The translations under genes and the position numbers were made by a program. Positions 32,027 to 33,451 of a stretch of 33,451 nucleotides of DNA are shown in pieces. Source of the DNA: an uncultured Clostridia bacterium (lineage in GTDB: Bacteria > Bacillota > Clostridia > Christensenellales > UBA1242); assembly GCA_944377825.1 (NCBI GenBank), contig CALWGA010000018.1, forward strand, positions 1 through 33,451, given 5' to 3'. The notes under the pieces are model-generated. The model was not told where the DNA came from. It did not search any database and saw only the letters and a program-made list of their open reading frames with translations. Every line of letters starts with the position of its first letter. Position 1 is the stretch's first letter.

Positions 32027-32899
32027 TTACTTGTAATATGCGGTAGCAAGTTGATCGCAACGATTATTTAAAATGTTGTCGCTGTGACCTTTGACTTTAA
32101 TAAACTCAACATCTCTTGCGCTAACTATGGTTGAAAGTTCTTTCCAAAGGTCGCTATTTAAAACTTCACTACCTCCTGCCGTTCGCCAGCCATTTCTTTT
32201 CCAATTTGTTAGCCAATTTTGATTGAAGGCATTAACAACATATGCGCTGTCACTATAAACTTTCACCTTTGCATTTTCTGCTGTCTTTTCTAAGCCTACA
32301 ATAACCGCCATAAGTTCCATTCTATTATTTGTGGTTTCATCTTCACCACCTGAAAACTCCTCTGCCTCGCCATTAGGCTTAATGTAAATCCCGCCATAGC
32401 CACCCTTTCCAGGATTGCCAGAGCACGCGCCGTCAGTGTAGACAACATCGCACTCTTCCGCATACTTGCTGTAATCGATAGCATCTGCCTTTTCATCTTC
32501 AAAGTAGAGTTCCTTCGCAATTTCTTCAAGTTCCTTGTCTTGCTTGCCAAAGTCTTGGATAATCTTCACGCCGTCACCGGACTTTCTCGGAAAGATATGA
32601 AAATGTAAATGCATAACCGCCTGTTCAGCACTTTTGCCATTGTTGTTGAAAGCGTTGTAACCCTCAAAACCACAATCGTTCACAAAGTGATTACCAATCT
32701 TTCTCACGCTAGCCATGATTTTGCCAAGCGTTCTATCAGGGCAGTCAATCATGTTATCGTAATGCTTTTTTGGAATAACCAGTGTGTGTCCATAGACATC
32801 ATTAGCAATATCCAAAAACGCATAGACATTCTCATCTTCATAGATTTTATATGACGGCACTTCCCCTTTCACAATCTTGCAAAACAAACAATCTTTCAT
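32027..32899 (-). CDS. HIT family hydrolase-ribonuclease HI fusion
   Basis: The protein has 290 residues from the ATG at 32899, chosen because AAAGGAG lies just before it; an ATG seven codons upstream is not so placed. Residues 1-115 are a HIT (HINT-type) nucleotide hydrolase: CLFCKIVKGEVPS start, paired Cys4/Cys7, and catalytic triad HLHFH (97-101) followed by IFPR. Residues about 150-288 are RNase HI with all acidic residues: Asp156 (YTDGACSGNPG), Glu195 (RMELMAV), Asp217 (YSDSAYV) and Asp282 (CDQLA), plus His272. The frame is unbroken, with a Lys/Glu-rich linker (116-148). RNase HI removes RNA from RNA-DNA hybrids; HIT proteins hydrolyse nucleotide phosphoramidates or dinucleotides. Fusion suggests linked roles in nucleic acid repair or nucleotide clean-up. 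Confidence 0.93.
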   Translation of the reverse strand: MKDCLFCKIVKGEVPSYKIYEDENVYAFLDIANDVYGHTLVIPKKHYDNMIDCPDRTLGKIMASVRKIGNHFVNDCGFEGYNAFNNNGKSAEQAVMHLHFHIFPRKSGDGVKIIQDFGKQDKELEEIAKELYFEDEKADAIDYSKYAEECDVVYTDGACSGNPGKGGYGGIYIKPNGEAEEFSGGEDETTNNRMELMAVIVGLEKTAENAKVKVYSDSAYVVNAFNQNWLTNWKRNGWRTAGGSEVLNSDLWKELSTIVSARDVEFIKVKGHSDNILNNRCDQLATAYYK

Positions 32900-32920
32900 A
32901 AAAACTCCTTTAACATTCAT

Positions 32921-32950
32921 ATTTTAACAAAAAATGAAACAACAAATCAA
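32921..32950 (-). promoter_or_regulatory. Putative promoter of the HIT-RNase HI gene
   Basis: On the minus strand TTGATT (32950-32945) and TAAAAT (32926-32921) are spaced by 18 bases, 21 bases before the ATG at 32899. Confidence 0.45.
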
Positions 32951-32997
32951 ACAATTTAGAACACTTTTAAAAATCTTGTTTCACAATGGAATATAAA

Positions 32998-33040
32998 CAA
33001 AATATAGTGTAATACGCATTGCATAATACACTATATTTTG
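32998..33040. repeat. Dispersed palindrome (14-base-pair perfect arms)
   Basis: CAAAATATAGTGTA (32998-33011) pairs perfectly with TACACTATATTTTG (33027-33040). The right half, GCATAATACACTATATTTTG, resembles sequence in the palindromes at 9669 and 18276. Confidence 0.6.
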
Positions 33041-33069
33041 TATTCATCTTAACATTTGTATTCTAAAAT

Positions 33070-33110
33070 TCTATCCACCACTCTTCACTTGAAGGCTCCG
33101 CCTTCCCTTC
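33070..33110 (-). repeat. Hairpin repeat A, copy 2 (inverted)
   Basis: Reverse-complement relative of 7326-7364. GAAGGC (33091-33096) and GCCTTC (33100-33105) form the stem, with AGTGAAGAGTGGTGGA beside it on the minus strand. Confidence 0.6.
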
Positions 33111-33137
33111 ATTTAAAAATTTTTGATTCTTCTTCAC

Positions 33138-33243
33138 TCAAACCAACAACGTCCTACTTTCATAATCTCTAAATTAATTTTTTATTTTCGTATAGGCGGG
33201 CTTCGCCCAACTTAGAAAATTAAAAATCACCTACAGGGAAGAG
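33138..33243 (-). repeat. Dispersed repeat B, copy 2
   Basis: Relative of 7388-7499 in the same orientation. The outer stem 33177-33189/33215-33227 has one mismatch, and the inner GGGC/GCCC stem is kept (33198-33208). TCACCTACAGGGAAGAG flanks it. The stretch 33244-33323 holds a possible ACCAAC/GTTGGT-bounded hairpin and no gene. Confidence 0.65.
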
Positions 33244-33323
33244 GACTAGGAAGAGAAACCAACGGAGTAGCGGTTAGAAGAACTCGTTTTCCGTGCCCGC
33301 GTTAAGTGTAGTTGGTGTCTGTC

Positions 33324-33451
33324 CTAAACACATGCATACTCCGTCACCTTAATCGTGAACTGCACACCGAGAAAGTTTAAGTTTGGCTTTTTCTGCGTTA
33401 CATCTCCGTCTATGCTTAGGCAGACGATGTTGTTAATGTTTGTGCCTAGGT
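33324..33451 (-). CDS. C-terminal end of an unrecognised gene (partial)
   Basis: A frame enters from the right edge and ends at TAG (33326-33324), giving 41 residues: LGTNINNIVCLSIDGD, then VTQKKPNLNFLGVQ and FTIKVTEYACV. The alternating hydrophobic pattern looks like beta-strand coding sequence, and base composition rises over the flanks. It is too short to assign, and it could be a fragment. Confidence 0.4.
   Translation of the reverse strand, partial: LGTNINNIVCLSIDGDVTQKKPNLNFLGVQFTIKVTEYACV

Overview
The window is about 33 kb of AT-rich DNA, densely coded and mostly on the minus strand. It most likely comes from an uncultured, spore-forming-type Clostridia (Firmicutes) chromosome. The evidence is strong GGAGG ribosome sites, TTGACA/TATAAT promoters spaced by 17 bases, low GC, a SpoIVB sporulation protease, TsaB/TsaE, a PadR-type regulator, and a giant surface protein built of Ig-like and MBG-like repeats. 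This lineage call is inferred from gene content; no marker gene fixes the species.

Layout. 1-2773 (minus): an ABC-2 type exporter with two tandem ATPase genes and a permease cut by the window edge. 3055-3507 (plus): dCMP deaminase. 3707-5980 (minus): PAP2 phosphatase, tsaE, tsaB and a zinc-ribbon protein with a poly-Asp tail. 6149-7189: a tyrosine recombinase with a predicted leaderless promoter. 7190-7746: non-coding, packed with hairpin repeats. 7747-9571: SpoIVB and a YgjP-like metallopeptidase. 9784-11367 (plus): a PadR domain fused through an acidic linker to a four-helix membrane domain. 11503-12111: small multidrug export family protein. 12296-12481: a Cys/Pro-rich miniprotein. 12678-15972 (minus): a two-gene operon of a YhhN (lysoplasmalogenase family)-iron alcohol dehydrogenase fusion and a class 3 fatty aldehyde dehydrogenase. 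16247-17545: M16 peptidase. 17969-18044: tRNA-Thr(CGT). 18371-31148: a giant cell-surface protein. 31591-31666: tRNA-Arg(CCT). 32027-32899: a HIT-RNase HI fusion. 33324-end: the C-terminus of an unrecognised gene.

How the genes fit together. The YhhN-ADH/ALDH pair reads as a coherent pathway: a membrane domain that could release long-chain fatty aldehyde from lysoplasmalogen, an alcohol dehydrogenase fused to it, and an aldehyde dehydrogenase next door. This is the best candidate for an undescribed system. The second highlight is the giant protein. As written, its promoter, ribosome site and ATG are out of frame with the 4234-codon body; removing one base from a six-G run restores a classical signal peptide. 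That suggests either phase variation or a sequence error.

Three families of structured dispersed repeats are each present in two or three copies. One sits directly 3' of both spoIVB and tRNA-Thr in the same transcriptional orientation, with paired stem changes between copies. No CRISPR array, insertion sequence or phage module was seen.
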